Part shown: positions 53,744 to 64,000 of the stretch, one piece after another | How positions within the stretch are numbered: position 1 is the stretch's first letter | Layout of the letters: each line of letters starts with the position of its first letter | Origin: Acholoe squamosa | Taxonomy: Eukaryota > Annelida > Polychaeta > Phyllodocida > Polynoidae | NCBI GenBank assembly: GCA_949317995.1 | Contig: OX439052.1 | Coordinates: 43,892,599-43,956,598 of the forward strand | Length of the DNA stretch: 64,000 nucleotides | Reading direction: 5' to 3' | Notes under the pieces: generated by a model | Told to the model about the DNA's origin: nothing | Seen by the model: the letters and a program-made list of their open reading frames with translations, nothing else | Database searches by the model: none | Translations under genes and position numbers: made by a program

Positions 53744-54144
53744 TTAACCCATCAGGGGCTGCTTGCAATGCCCAATGTCTGTTATCGATATGTGACCAAA
53801 GCAACCTCTCAGCGAGTGCTGCTTTTACGCATCATGCCGAATGGGCCGGATACACACCTGGAAGGTCATTGTAATGCCTTCTCTTGGGGGCTTCCCCAGC
53901 CCATTTAAAAAGGTCTACATTTCCTCTTTTCTATCCCCTCCAATGTGTGTAGTGCACATATGCACGGGCATCAACGCATTGTGTATTGTAGTTCTCACCA
54001 TGAATATGACCCTAGCTGTCGTAATGGCATTAAAAAACATCTATTACCCACTCACTCAAATACTCTTGTCTGACTCACCAGTTCTAAGTTGGTGTGAAGG
54101 GTGAATATGAGCCTTGATGCATTCAGTGGTTCGTAAAGGGTAAA
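53744..54144. mobile_element. P-family copy interrupted by an S retroposon
   Basis: TTAACCCATCAGGGGCTGC at left, GGTTCGTAAAGGGTAA at right; interior P words (GCATCATGCCGAATGGG, GGAAGGTCATTGTAATGCC) then the S insert. Confidence 0.55.
53888..54059 (+). mobile_element. S-family retroposon, longer copy
   Basis: GGGGCTTCCCCAGCCCATTT, GTGCACATATGCACGGGC, TTGTAGTTCTCACCATGAAT, CTAGCTGTCGTAATGGC and a terminal ACCCACTCACTC. Aligns with 61306-61495 along its length. CTCTTG on both sides may be the target duplication. Confidence 0.7.
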
Positions 54145-54317
54145 GATAGTAAGGTTTGGAGAATGGGTAGAGAGTGTGTTGGAAGGAGGGGGGGGGGTGT
54201 CCTCCAGGGGGGTACATGTGTCAGACTGAGGTGGTGGGGAAAAACCTAGTGTGACAAGTTGTAATGCACAATGTCACAGTTCTATAAGGTCATATTTGAG
54301 CACTGCAAATTCAGCCA

Positions 54318-54394
<77 letters not shown>
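54318..54394. repeat. (TA)n microsatellite
   Basis: About 77 bp of uninterrupted TA. Confidence 0.97.
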
Positions 54395-54396
<2 letters not shown>

Positions 54397-54635
54397 CAAT
54401 CTAAACCCTGCCTGAAGAAGAATATTAATACTTTGGGGGTCAGATAATACTTCGAATACCTTCTCCCTACTTATTGCAATAAATTCTAGACCCCATAGCC
54501 TTTACCATAACTCCCTCTTTGCCCCATGTCACCTACTAAGTCATATATCAATGCCAGGCCATTTTTAAAGGTTCAATCATACATGGAGATATAGCAGATT
54601 CTATAGCAATATTCCCTGCCTAGGTACCTTATACG

Positions 54636-54851
54636 GCCTTTAAGGGCCGCTGATACAGGAGTGCATCATGTCAATTGGTTATCACCAATGAAGTATTGAT
54701 GATACTGCATGCCAGTACTTCATAGGAGCATCATGCAGACCGTCTAGGACTATATCGACCCTGCAGGGTTGGCGAGTTACTCGCCAGGGCGCTGCATTCA
54801 TGCATCATGCCATCCAATGGATTAATTCATCCACGGCCCTTACAGGGTTAT
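54636..54851. mobile_element. P-family copy
   Basis: GGCCTTTAAGGGCCGCTGAT at left and CACGGCCCTTACAGGGTTA at right. H1 is changed to AAGTATTGATGA with a partly matching CCAGTACTTCAT; H2 shows GGCGAGTTACTCGCCAGGG. Confidence 0.75.
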
Positions 54852-55119
54852 CAGTTATAAAGCTCCACATGGTGCATTATGAATATGGGCGTTAGGTATA
54901 GGGTCAGAGTGTGGGTGATTTACACAGGGTAGAGCCATAGATTACACTGATCTATCATTGCCCATGCCTGAAGTGTGCATTCTGTGTGCTATATACTGCC
55001 TTCAATTGTTGGTCTATGGATTCAGCCATTGTGTCCACTGAAAGCAACACCTTCACATGAACATCTCATTATTTGAGCTTTAATTGGTTAGTGAAACTGA
55101 CTCTCAAACTATCCAGCTT

Positions 55120-55245
55120 ATAAGTAATATTACCACAATAACCCCCTTATAAGATACCCCCCTTATATATATGTATATATGCGAGGACAGTCCCCTAATA
55201 TCAGCAAAAGTTGGTGGTGAGTCTTATATGCGAGGTATTTCATTT
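55120..55245. mobile_element. T-family fragment
   Basis: CTTATAAGATACCCCCC and GAGTCTTATATGCGAGG, weak match. Confidence 0.35.
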
Positions 55246-55689
55246 CCATTCCTTGCAACTATAGCTTGGTAATGCTACAGTTATATATCTGTAAGAGATA
55301 TGATGTACTTCAGGACTTTTCAGCCATCTCTTTTTCCTTCATCTTGTATGGCAGCGAGCTATGCAGCCATTTGATAAATGCTGTCTGTTCTCTGCTAGGT
55401 CCTTCATATAACCTCGCCTGAAGAATGACAGTCTTATGTTTGGAACAGAGTAAACTTATATATATGGCATTGGTGTCAGCTTTAGGTAAATGGTGAGGCA
55501 TGTCAATCCTTCAATATAATGCATAGACCAGGATCTTTACCAGGCCTCATATCAATTCAACTGTTTGGTTCTGCAATTGAGAAGGCACATTAAGTGCAAA
55601 AATCCATGCAATTCAACATTGATGAGTAGTTGATAGCCATTGATGAATCAGATGTTGATTCAATGTTGTGTGCCCAGTGGGTTATTCAG

Positions 55690-55996
<307 letters not shown>

Positions 55997-56424
55997 GAGT
56001 TTCACGGCAGTTGGTGTTGCTGGCACGATTTTTTATACAATTACAAGTAAAGTGACATGTAATACGGAAGTCCATCCTTCATAACAGTCTCCCGGAGAAA
56101 TGGTCGCTTCTAAATGAGAACCCAACATTGAGATTTGAAAGACTTTCAAATCAGCGGCATCGTGAAGTTTCTTCGTCCCATGCCTTCCTCCTACTTCTGG
56201 CTTCCATCAGAGCTCCTTAAGCCATCATGTATCAGGACGCCATAACCCTTAAACACTTGCATACTGTTTTAGTGCACCATTGTTGTATATGCTGTCACGA
56301 TGCATAAATGCAGGTCTGTTAGTTGATACACTAAAAGGCACGGGCGTGGACTGGTTGCCAGGTTTGATCTGTGTAGGTGTTATCTATATATGCTATAGAA
56401 GGGTGAGAAACTAAAGGGAACAGT

Positions 56425-56439
56425 GCTGCCCTCTGGTGC
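56425..56439 (-). promoter_or_regulatory. CTCF-like motif in left arm of foldback
   Basis: The minus strand reads GCACCAGAGGGCAGC, one mismatch (first base) from CCASYAGRKGGCRSY. It is paired in the palindrome with the motif at 56541. Confidence 0.35.
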
Positions 56440-56540
56440 ATTTATTTGCTATGCACAGACCTTGATTACAGAGGTGAGTGGTGACTTTGCCAAAGTAACC
56501 CCTCACCTCCGTAATCAAGGTCTGTGCATAGCAAATAAAT

Positions 56541-56555
56541 GCACTAGAGGGCAGC
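56541..56555 (+). promoter_or_regulatory. CTCF-like motif in right arm of foldback
   Basis: GCACTAGAGGGCAGC, one mismatch from the consensus. The left-arm copy differs from it (CCAGAG against CTAGAG) only by a change that stays within the Y position of the motif. Confidence 0.35.
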
Positions 56556-56722
56556 ACTGTTCCCTTTAGTTTCTCACCCTTCTATAGCATATGGATAAAA
56601 CCTACACAGACTTAACCTGGTAACCAGTCCACGCCCGTGCTAAAAGGGTTCATACACTCTTATACGGTTCTCCGTGAATGCAGCACCGGTGAATTACTGT
56701 TCAATACTGTATCTATACAACT

Positions 56723-57042
56723 AAGGGAGTGATCATTTTTTAACAACAGGGGGGGGGGGGCGGTGGGTTTGAGGGGGGGTCAGAATTTTTTCAACCCCTT
56801 GACCAGGGGGGTCAGAATTTTTTCAATACCTGATGGGGGGTTAAAATAATTTCACCTGTTTTCAGTGGAAAACCCCGCCCGTTACTATAGGCTAAAAGGG
56901 GACGTTCGCGCGCCATTTTTGCCCTTTATGGGGGGGTCGAAAAAATTTTACCCCCTTGAGAGGGGGGGTCGAAATCTTTTTCGCACGTCTGCGTGCAAAC
57001 CCACCAGCCCCCCCTTTTGTTAAAAAATGATCACTCCCTAAG
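56723..57042. mobile_element. G-family element, complete
   Basis: AAGGGAGTGATCATTTTTTA and its mirror AAAAAATGATCACTCCCTAA. Interior close to the 33.6- and 51.65-kb copies (AAAGGGGACGTTCGCGCG). Confidence 0.9.
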
Positions 57043-57085
57043 AGGGGGAAATGGAATCACGTTCTATACATACTTTAAAGCTTTA

Positions 57086-57234
57086 AGGTGCATTAATGCT
57101 TCATGCCAAATGCAGCCCTGGCAAGAAACTCACCAGGGATGCATTTGTGTATCATGCCAACCGTACAGGCTTGATACACTCCCAGATGTTCCACATGATG
57201 CACCAATGAGCTATCAGCCCTTAAAGGCCTAAGC
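57086..57234. mobile_element. P-family copy, H1 lost
   Basis: AATGCAGCCCTGGCAAG with CTCACCAGGGATGCATT (H2), GATGCACCAATGAG, then CAGCCCTTAAAGGCC. The H1 right arm has been deleted. Confidence 0.65.
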
Positions 57235-57499
57235 TGTCATCAATCAGGGCATCCAAAGCTACCTTCACTATGTGTCTTGTAGAATTGGCTTCAATCATTG
57301 CCTTCTAAAATTGCCTGCTATCAGTGAGCCCTGATTCCAGCACAGATCAGCGTCTTACCGAGTCGAGTCGCGCACTGACAATGGATTCCATCAGTTCTCC
57401 TGCAATGACTCTTGCCTCAATAAACTTCTCTAGTACCCCCCCCCCTTCTCCTCCCCTTCACCACCCTTAGCATCAGCCCCCCCAGGTCTCATCTAGTTC

Positions 57500-58002
57500 T
57501 ATAACCCTTTAAGGTAGGTTAACCTATATACCTTGAGACGTCCACTCCACAAATTGAAGATAAGAAATGGATTTACTCCTGAATCAGCATTGCCAAATCG
57601 TCAATTAAGATTGAATTATACAGCCGGTAAAATTGATTCAATAGCAAACCCAATGTTATGGTTAATTTCTCGGGTGGACGTTTCAAGTTCTGTGGACGTC
57701 TTAAGTTAACCTACCCTATAGGCTAAGAGTGCATGAATGCATCAGGCCCATTGGTAATCCTGATGCATGGATGCAGTCTTGGTGAGCATCACCCTGGCTA
57801 CATTCATGCATCATTCTCACCATATAGGGTTGATACACTCCTGGGGCAGCATTCATGCATCGTGACAACCAATGGGCATGATGCATTGATGCATCAGAAG
57901 GGTTCATGCAGTACTGGTGAGTTGCCTGCTGACACTACATTGATGCATCTTGACCAAAGGAATATATCCCCAGGGCATCAGGTCGCCTAGGAGTGTAAAG
58001 GG
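57500..58002. mobile_element. P-family copy with nested GGTAGG element
   Basis: TAACCCTTTAA is cut off from the remainder by the nested element. H2 (GGATGCAGTCTTGGTGAG, CTGGCTACATTCATGC) and GACAACCAATGGGCATGATG follow; the right end is extended by a further CAGTACTGGTGAGTTGCC unit. Confidence 0.65.
57513..57715. mobile_element. 203-bp GGTAGGTTAAC inverted-repeat element
   Basis: GGTAGGTTAACCTATATACC then GAGACGTCCAC at left; the reverse complement of the right end reads GGTAGGTTAACTTAAGACGT then CCACAG. A left-end relative is at 22924. No coding capacity. Confidence 0.75.
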
Positions 58003-59150
58003 CCCGCAACAATGGTAACAAAAGATGTTCAAATTGGATCGGAATGTTCCACATTAGTCGTTGCACCAGTTCTGAGCTCGACAGACGCGACTGGACACCT
58101 CGGACCGTGAGGTACAGGCTTCCCAGACAGAGCAGTAAAAATAATGATAATATGCCTGTTAGCTGGTACTGTTATCAATCTCAACGACTATATTTGTGGG
58201 TTGCAGCGCACACTTTGGACCTTATCAGTGGAATCAGCATGCAGGAAGAGAAAAAACACACCTTCACATTGTTTCCTCAATTTAAGTGCCGGGGTCTCAA
58301 ATGGGCACCAGTCTCAAATATTAACGTGCCAGGGATACAGGGATGTTGAAATTGATGAGCATCCAGCTGCTTCAGCAGGCCACTATGGTACGGTTGTATA
58401 TAGACTACTTCATACTCAACGTGACGTGAATAACTCTTAAAAGGAACATGAAAAGGATTGAATAGGATCTGTAGAAAAAAAAATCCTAAATGTGCTACCT
58501 CTGGTACTGGCTTCAGACAGGTACAAGGGTGGGTGGGAATGACTGGAAATAGGCGGGTGCAAGTCGAGGCGGACGCCTTCTGCAACAAAGTAGGTCAGTG
58601 ATGGATAGGTCAAGGTCAAGGTCACACATTGGATGTGGTAACAGGTTGTCACGGTAACAGCGAGTTACCATGGAAACGGGTCGTTTGGAGGATGGGAGTG
58701 ATTCCCTCGGACAGTAAAGGCAGTCCTGGGCTGTCGTCAGGGGTGTTGGGATACCCCGGTATGTAGTTGTTTTTTTTTGTTTCCGACTAGCAACTAGCTC
58801 GCTTTTCTCCCCTCCCATCCCCATGTATCCCCTTCCTCACCCCCTGCACACCCACTCCACTCTTTTCACTATTACCTCAAGGGCTGTGCGCCTCTCTATT
58901 TGGCAATGTTGAATATTTTATGTTGAGATGCTCAGTTGACACCGTGACGGGCGCTTTATGACGTCCCAGCAACGTAACATCACACATGCACGTCACAAGA
59001 CGCTAGCTGTCATTCACTAGGCGGAGCCACTCTTGGGCGTTGTCTGAATGTATTGTCATGTGATTGGATGGGAAAGACGGATGAGGGAAAGTGGGGGAGA
59101 GAGCGACAGAGCGGGGCAGGGGAGGGAGACATAGCAAGGGGGGATGCAAC
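58003..59150. other. Unassigned non-coding stretch
   Basis: 58270-58350 has decayed 'AAGTGCCGGGGTCTCAAATG' dispersed words. No family element or supported gene; minus-strand frames near 58.3-58.8 kb show nothing that I recognise. Confidence 0.35.
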
Positions 59151-59350
59151 TTAACCCTTAAAAGGCCGCTGATGCACTCATGCATCATGCCCATTTGGCC
59201 ATCATGAAGCACCAATAAAATGCTGGCTTGCCAGGGGAGGCATGATGCACCAATGAAGTGCTGGCGAGCAGACTCACCAGCACTTCATTGGTGCATCATG
59301 ACGACCAATGGGCATGATGCATTAATGGATCAGTGCCCCCTAAAGGGTAA
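59151..59350. mobile_element. P-family copy, well preserved
   Basis: TTAACCCTTAAAAGGCCGC and CAGTGCCCCCTAAAGGGTAA. H1 at 59244-59296 (GATGCACCAATGAAGTGC and mirror). The first hairpin slot is reduced to GCACCAATAAAATGCTGGC / GCCAGGGG. Confidence 0.85.
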
Positions 59351-59935
59351 AGCAGATGGGGGGATCAAGCTGGAGATATCGAGGAATGACTATAGAAACA
59401 AGATGCATCTAGATTGGCGCATAGCTACTTTCCAATTCACCAGCTGAAGAGGTAAAGTACCAGGACTGCTGTTAATGAGGAAGATTCAGGACTCTAGTTG
59501 CTGGTCAAATCTGCAATGATATCATCCTCATACATACTCAATACTCTACTTTTATGTTGGAATAAATTGTACATAAGGTCACATCCTCAAACACTCTCTT
59601 CTCAAAAAGAAAAGCAAAGCAGTTTGAGCCCTTGCAGCACTACGGGGGTTTTAGTGTTGGCTCTTTTGTGCCTCAGGTTCTCAAATGAGTGCAAGTATTG
59701 ATTAAGCGCTATGATGATCCGAGCGGCGCAGGGGAATCTGCCCTTAATATGTAAGGCACTACGGTTATACAAATTTTGCCTAAACTTATGAGAGTTGCTT
59801 AGTGACAGTGTGGGTGTACAGCCCACGGTTCACACAGAGGAGGGAGCAGCTTTTGGCGGTAAATCTTCATCAAAGTCGTCTGCTTCAGAATGGGGTCCAT
59901 TGTTAGGCAGCAGCAGTAGTAGAAGAAGTAGTAGG

Positions 59936-59937
<2 letters not shown>

Positions 59938-59993
<56 letters not shown>
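59938..59993. repeat. (TC)n microsatellite
   Basis: About 56 bp of CT dinucleotides. Confidence 0.97.
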
Positions 59994-59996
<3 letters not shown>

Positions 59997-60038
59997 TTTA
60001 CCCTGTCTGTATGCCTTAACCCTCTAATCAGTAATGCT

Positions 60039-60323
60039 TTAACCCTTTGAGGACCACTTATTCAGGAGTGAATCATGAATTCTGTACCGGTTGGCTTGAT
60101 GCATCAATGAAGAGCTGGTAAGACTGCTTGCGAGCCTTGCATTGGAGCCCTCGGGAATGAAGCGCTGGTGAGACTGCTTGTGAGCGTTGCATTGGAGCCC
60201 CCGGGAATGTATCAATCATGTTGGGTCGGCATGATTGCTTTAAAGTAGCCCTGGCTGCAATGATGCATTATGAAGACCAATGGGCATTCTGCATTGATAT
60301 ATCTTCAGCCCTCAAATGATTAG
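60039..60323. mobile_element. P-family copy with internal 50-bp duplication
   Basis: TTAACCCTTTGAGGACC at left. Two successive 50-bp units (60110-60159, 60160-60209) share GACTGCTTG, GAGCCTTGCATTGGAGCC or GAGCGTTGCATTGGAGCC and GGGAATG. The right end AGCCCTCAAATGATTAG is decayed. Confidence 0.65.
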
Positions 60324-60446
60324 TTCTCTAGCATAGTTTGATTTGAGAATGCGCCACGGATTTGTAACTGACCGCCTTGGCATTAATGCAGCTGCATCCA
60401 TTTTCATACAGTGTCTGAAATTTTCTTTTCTTCCTCCCCATCTCCA

Positions 60447-60663
60447 CACTGTAAAAGAAAAAGTCGTTAAAAAAATGACACATTCCGCGTATCAAAGTTG
60501 CCGTCATTATTTTCAGAGATTCCTTGTACATTTGTGTACCACTGTGCTGCCACCTTTGGCTTCTTGTAAAAACTACACTGGTTCCATGCTTTACAGTAAC
60601 AGTTGTCCACTGTTTAATTTTACAAGGGTCTCTTGTATATTCAACAGTTATTTTTTTGCAGTG
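60447..60663 (-). mobile_element. K-family element, complete (217 bp)
   Basis: CACTGTAAAAGAAAAAGTCG at left and TTATTTTTTTGCAGTG at right. In reverse orientation to the 14.6-kb copy (TGTACCACTGTGCTGCCACC, GCTTCTTGTAAAAACTACAC). Confidence 0.85.
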
Positions 60664-60950
60664 CATTTACACTATGATTCCTTCTCACAGTCCATCAGTA
60701 TACACATCAGTAGCGGGCTGTCATCGTTGCACGACAACGGTTTTGTGTACTGCAAAGCATTCTGGGTAATCCTATGACCTGTGCTGAATGTTGCACCATG
60801 GGATTGCTGCAGCAGAAGTAGCTATCTCAGAATGAGACTCACATCTGCGACATCAAAGTCTGAGTGAAGAAAGCCTCCCCGGTCTCAATAGGGCATGGTG
60901 GGAATGGTATGGGGGTGGCAAGGTATGAGGTTGGGTGGAGGTTCTGCTTT

Positions 60951-60969
60951 CCACCACAGGGGGCGCTAG
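60951..60969 (+). promoter_or_regulatory. CTCF-like motif
   Basis: CCACCACAGGGGGCGCTAG contains the strong AGGGGGCGCTA half; the CCA half is displaced by about one base. Confidence 0.3.
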
Positions 60970-61305
60970 TACTGTAGTGTATGTGGAGTTAAGTAGTGCC
61001 TCCATTTTGAGTTTACTGTAATACTTGGAATGTGCGGCATCAGCGACAAGTACTGTTTAACCAAGTGTATAAGCCACACCCTGAGTTTGAAAATTGCTTT
61101 GAAATTTCAAAAGAGAAATTTCAAAATTCAAAAACCTATGGGGCCATGAGGACTACCCCCATCTATCAATACCAATAGGTGCCTCAGCTACCTGCCCCCC
61201 CCCATCCTCCCTACCCTCCCCCTGTATCTAAAGTTTACATACAGGGCCTAACAGTACTTCTAGGCATACTACTAGGCTTATATATTTCTCCCTCATGGTT
61301 CTTGC

Positions 61306-61495
61306 ATGAATTTGGGCTTCCCTAGCCCACTTAAAAGGGTCTATATCTCCTCTTTCCTATCCCCTCTGGATGTGTATGGTGCACATATGCGTGGGCACTG
61401 ACATTTTCCTCTGTGAAATTGTGTAATGTAGTTCTCGCCATGAATATGACCTTAGCTGTCGAAATGGTGTTCAACAACTATTACTAACTCACATG
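61306..61495 (+). mobile_element. S-family retroposon, longest copy
   Basis: TGGGCTTCCCTAGCCCACTT, CTCCTCTTTCCTATCCCCTC, GTGCACATATGCGTGGGC, TGAATATGACCTTAGCTGTC and GTGTTCAACAACTATTACTA, ending ACTCAC. No pol III boxes found in it, so it could be a LINE 3' end as well as a SINE body. Confidence 0.7.
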
Positions 61496-62329
61496 AATTC
61501 TGGCTTACCACTGATCTGATGAACATTCCTATGTCAAAATTCTTTGAAAGGGTGTTGGTCAGAAATTAACTTGGCAGCTGAATACCCTTTAATGGGTAAT
61601 TTCATTGCGGTTCGTTGGGCAATTTTGGGATGATCTGAAAACCTTTTTTTTAATACATTTGCTATATAAAAGATAAAAGCCTAAATTGCCTGGTGGTGGA
61701 GAGACCTATTAAGCGTGTTTCCATACGCATACAATCAGTTGGAATAGCCCTAATACGACGATTTACAGAATATTAAAAGTATAGAAGAAATCAGTCGGAT
61801 TAGTTCACCTTGGAATTCCCTCCAGGACCCTTTCCCCTTTCTGTGAAGACCCAAAGCTGGACTTTCAGAATGTGTGGGAGGGCGGGGTGAGGGGGTTACC
61901 AATGTGTTGTATATGGAGGTGAAGAGGAATAGTCCCATCACAACCCCATCTACAAGTCAGCAAAAAAGAGCCAATATTACTCCTCTCTCAGTAAAAAAAC
62001 CAAATCTTCTTATGACTCTGGACAGGCTCTAACAGACACTGTGTTCTTATGGTGCATCCACACGGGATATTATGTAGCCTTTTGGTCTTGGACTCTCAGT
62101 CTGACAGGACATGGGTAAAAGTGGACTTGTAGGGGAGGGGGTAAGATGACTGACTTAAAACCCCTGTAGGTTTGAATGGATTGGTCTCAATCTTTTTAAC
62201 TGTTTAAGGACTGAAAATGGCACTTTTTAGATGTTTTGCCTATTTGTCCTTAGCGCATCGGGTTGCTACTCACAAGAAGTCTATACATAAAAATGCCAAT
62301 CCATTTGGGTGAAGTACTTTCAGGGTTGG
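61496..62329. other. Unassigned non-coding stretch
   Basis: 61700-61805 is a decayed relative of the AAGCGCTGG elements at 27.64 kb (ATTAAGCGTGTTTCCATACG, GGAATAGCCCTAATACGACG). Confidence 0.4.
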
Positions 62330-62413
62330 CAAGTTCAAAATCACCAGCACTGCATTCATGCATCATGACAATCAAAAGCATGATGTCTTAATGCAGTATG
62401 TGGCCCTACAGTA
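62330..62413. mobile_element. P-family remnant
   Basis: CAGGGTTGGCAAGTTC, CACCAGCACTGCATTCATGC and ATCATGACAATCAAAAGC. Confidence 0.45.
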
Positions 62414-62731
62414 GGTTATTGCCCCTTTAAGCCTTTGGAGTCAGTAGAAGATAAGAATGTTGTCTCTCTGCCTGTGTTGTAGAGGACTCTGTGTCAGTCT
62501 CTACATTACCATTGGGAGAGACTTAAAGCTTTGAACACTGAAAAACAACTTCAACCCATCAGTGTCCTGAGCCTGTTCTGCTTACCGTATCGCTGTGTTT
62601 AAACACCAGGATTTGAATAAGTGCCTGTCTCAAATAAGCACCATGAGTAGTGGGATGCCGCAATATCTCTTAAGCACTAAAACTGGATCTCCAATAACCG
62701 CCTGTCTTTTATGAGTGCTGGGGGAATTTAG

Positions 62732-62989
62732 GCAGCCAAATCAAAGACTGCCCGGGTGCTTCAACACAATGGTAAGGTAGTTTCATTGGAGCAATTTTGG
62801 GCTTCAGATGATGATGATGCTGAGAATTCAGCAGAATCAGTATCATTTGTGGCCTTTGTAAAAGACTATCTTGAATTGAATTTCTTATTGCGCCAGCGGT
62901 GCACCGGTCAGCAGTGCACTGGTGCTGTAATTGAGCATCATATTGACTATGCAGGAATGGGCAGTCAGCATGATGCATTTATAAAACAA
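62732..62989 (+). pseudogene. Acidic open stretch, possible transposase tail relic
   Basis: Eighty-six codons stay open from 62732, reading AAKSKTARVLQHNGK then SLEQFWASDDDDAENSAE and a more hydrophobic SFVAFVKDYLELNF. No ATG starts it. It directly follows dispersed words (AAATAAGCACCATG, CTTAAGCACTAAAACTGG) of an old element, so it may be the end of a decayed transposase. I do not recognise the family. Confidence 0.2.
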
Positions 62990-63053
62990 TAAAGAATTCT
63001 TCAGGAGAGATGACAGCACATGACAGCACATGGGCATGATGCACTGATGCATT

Positions 63054-63296
63054 TAGCACTTCAAAGGCTGCTCATGCAGTAGTGCATCATACCCATTGGT
63101 CGGCATGATGTAAAAAGTGATGGCGAGTCGGCTCACCGGCCAGCACTTCATTGTCGCATCAGGGGGACCCTATGAGAGAGTGTCAACACTGTATGATCAC
63201 AATGATGTACACAAATATAGCCCTAGCAGCTTACTCGCCAGGGCTGCATTTATGCATTGTTGACCCGTTTTGGAATAGCGGGCTTTAAAGGGTTAA
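63054..63296. mobile_element. P-family copy
   Basis: CACTTCAAAGGCTGCTCATG at left, GCGGGCTTTAAAGGGTTAA at right. H1 (AAAGTGATGGCGAGTCGG / CCGGCCAGCACTTCATTG) and H2 (AGCCCTAGCAG / CGCCAGGGCTGCATTTATGC) both recognisable. Confidence 0.75.
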
Positions 63297-64000
63297 AATC
63301 CTAGAGGACCTGGGTCATGAAGTATCAATGACAAAGACCCTGTAAGGATGTAGTAATGTGCAGAATGGATGTGATGTCTAGCACTAGGCTAAATGTTAAC
63401 ATCTGTACGATCAAAAGGTTGAGTGATCATAGATAAACCTTGAGATTGCTGACGTAGCAAGTGTCAATAACTGAACAAGGTCAGCGAAATGGGTCCATTT
63501 TTTTTAGGATGAAGATTAGACATGTTTTGAAAGGCATGTGGCTGTTTTGGACTTGTCCTTTGGAATTGCTTTCGTTCGACTAAAAATGTGTTTTATAAAG
63601 TGCTATGAGCCCACTATGAAAACTACCCTGCTTTTACAATGAAACTTGTTTACAATTTACTTTTTATCATGAAACTCGGCTATAAGAAACACTTTAGGGT
63701 ACCACCTTTTCTACCATATCTATACACCCTCAAATTGGTTACAAATATTTTTCATCAAAACAAACTTTTGAGGTATAAGGAGATTGCTGTTATCAAGTTT
63801 GAATGATAAACATGAGAAAAAATACATGTAAACCTTAGTGTTATTTGATACTAGTTTCTTATCACTTTCCACCCAGAATAAGTGTGACATAGCAGAGATG
63901 TGCACAGCTTTGAGAGCGGAGGGGCCACTGACAGTCACTGAGTGAGGCATTGAGAGAGGCCCTGTCACATTTGATAGACCGTCCCTTTTCTCTGACCCAC
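63297..64000. other. Unassigned non-coding stretch
   Basis: AT-rich; no repeat or gene recognised up to the end of the window. Confidence 0.35.

Larger units (their letters stand above)
56339..56639. mobile_element. 301-bp hAT-like foldback MITE with 8-bp target duplication
   Basis: CTAAAAGG occurs directly before (56331-56338) and after (56640-56647) the element. The ends CACGGGCGTGGACTGG and CCAGTCCACGCCCGTG are exact inverses, and the arms continue for about 140 bp with few mismatches. An 8-bp duplication is the mark of the hAT superfamily. Each arm holds a CTCF-like word. Confidence 0.93.
56226..56705. mobile_element. P-family copy hosting a hAT-like foldback
   Basis: TAACCCTTAAACACTTGC at left; GTGAATGCAGCACCGGTGAA (H2) at right. 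The family is recognisable in the parts on both sides of the 301-bp insert at 56339-56639. Confidence 0.6.

Noticed and set aside
60343..60777. 144-codon plus-strand frame
   Set aside because: It lies over a complete K element; its codons are the element's non-coding sequence.

Overview
This window reads as gene-poor, repeat-dense nuclear DNA of an animal. I found no open reading frame that I recognise as a conserved protein. The longest frames are short, and most of them cross microsatellites, minisatellites or inverted repeats. The clues to an animal genome are a degenerate TTAGGG array, long (TA)n, (GA)n and (TC)n tracts, a tRNA-derived SINE-like head, and many short non-autonomous DNA transposons with TTAA, 8-bp or TA-type flanks. 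TTAGGG repeats fit a deuterostome or lophotrochozoan better than an insect or nematode. I cannot name the species.

The dominant component is one family, provisionally called P here. About 45 intact or decayed copies run from 0.3 kb to 63.3 kb. Good copies are 220-270 bp, begin TTAACCCTTTAA and end CCTTAAAGGGTTAA (TTAA flanks with CCC...GGG ends, as in piggyBac-like elements). Between the ends they carry two long hairpins (H1 and H2), separated by a small GACCCT/AGGGTC stem and punctuated by CATCATG/CATGATG. H1 arms differ between copies but match within a copy (covariation). P copies are hosts for other insertions: hAT-like foldbacks, retroposon tails, a K element, a GGTAGG element, and a block of minisatellite plus telomeric repeats.

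Other families are: a ~215-bp CACTGTAAAA...TTTTACAGTG element (K); a ~310-330-bp G/C-run element ending AGGGAGTGATCATT (G); a 'TATAAGCCACACC' dispersed element (T); a retroposon 3' tail containing GCGTTAAAC and ending in ACTCAC repeats (S); and several single long foldbacks (24.3, 27.6, 34.6-34.95 and 56.3 kb).

Layout. 0-14.5 kb: scattered P, G and K copies, a possible CTCF-like cluster near 3.2 and 10.4 kb, and minisatellites at 8.8 and 12.5 kb. 14.5-21.4 kb: a 2-kb segment with a 42-bp minisatellite, present twice in direct order and joined by a copied-in ~410-bp block from 14.5 kb, with 4-bp microhomology at both joints. 21.5 kb: one possible small 5' coding exon. 22-36 kb: foldbacks and P copies. 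36.85-38.02 kb: a P copy split by two opposed minisatellites flanking a TTAGGG-like array. 38-48 kb: clustered P copies. 48.1-48.3 kb (minus): a short frame with a good signal peptide. 48-64 kb: more P, G, T, K and S copies and three long dinucleotide tracts.

No genes can be shown to work together here. The interest lies in genome structure: a multi-hairpin transposon family with covarying arms, a template-switch duplication, and an internal telomeric patch inside a transposon.
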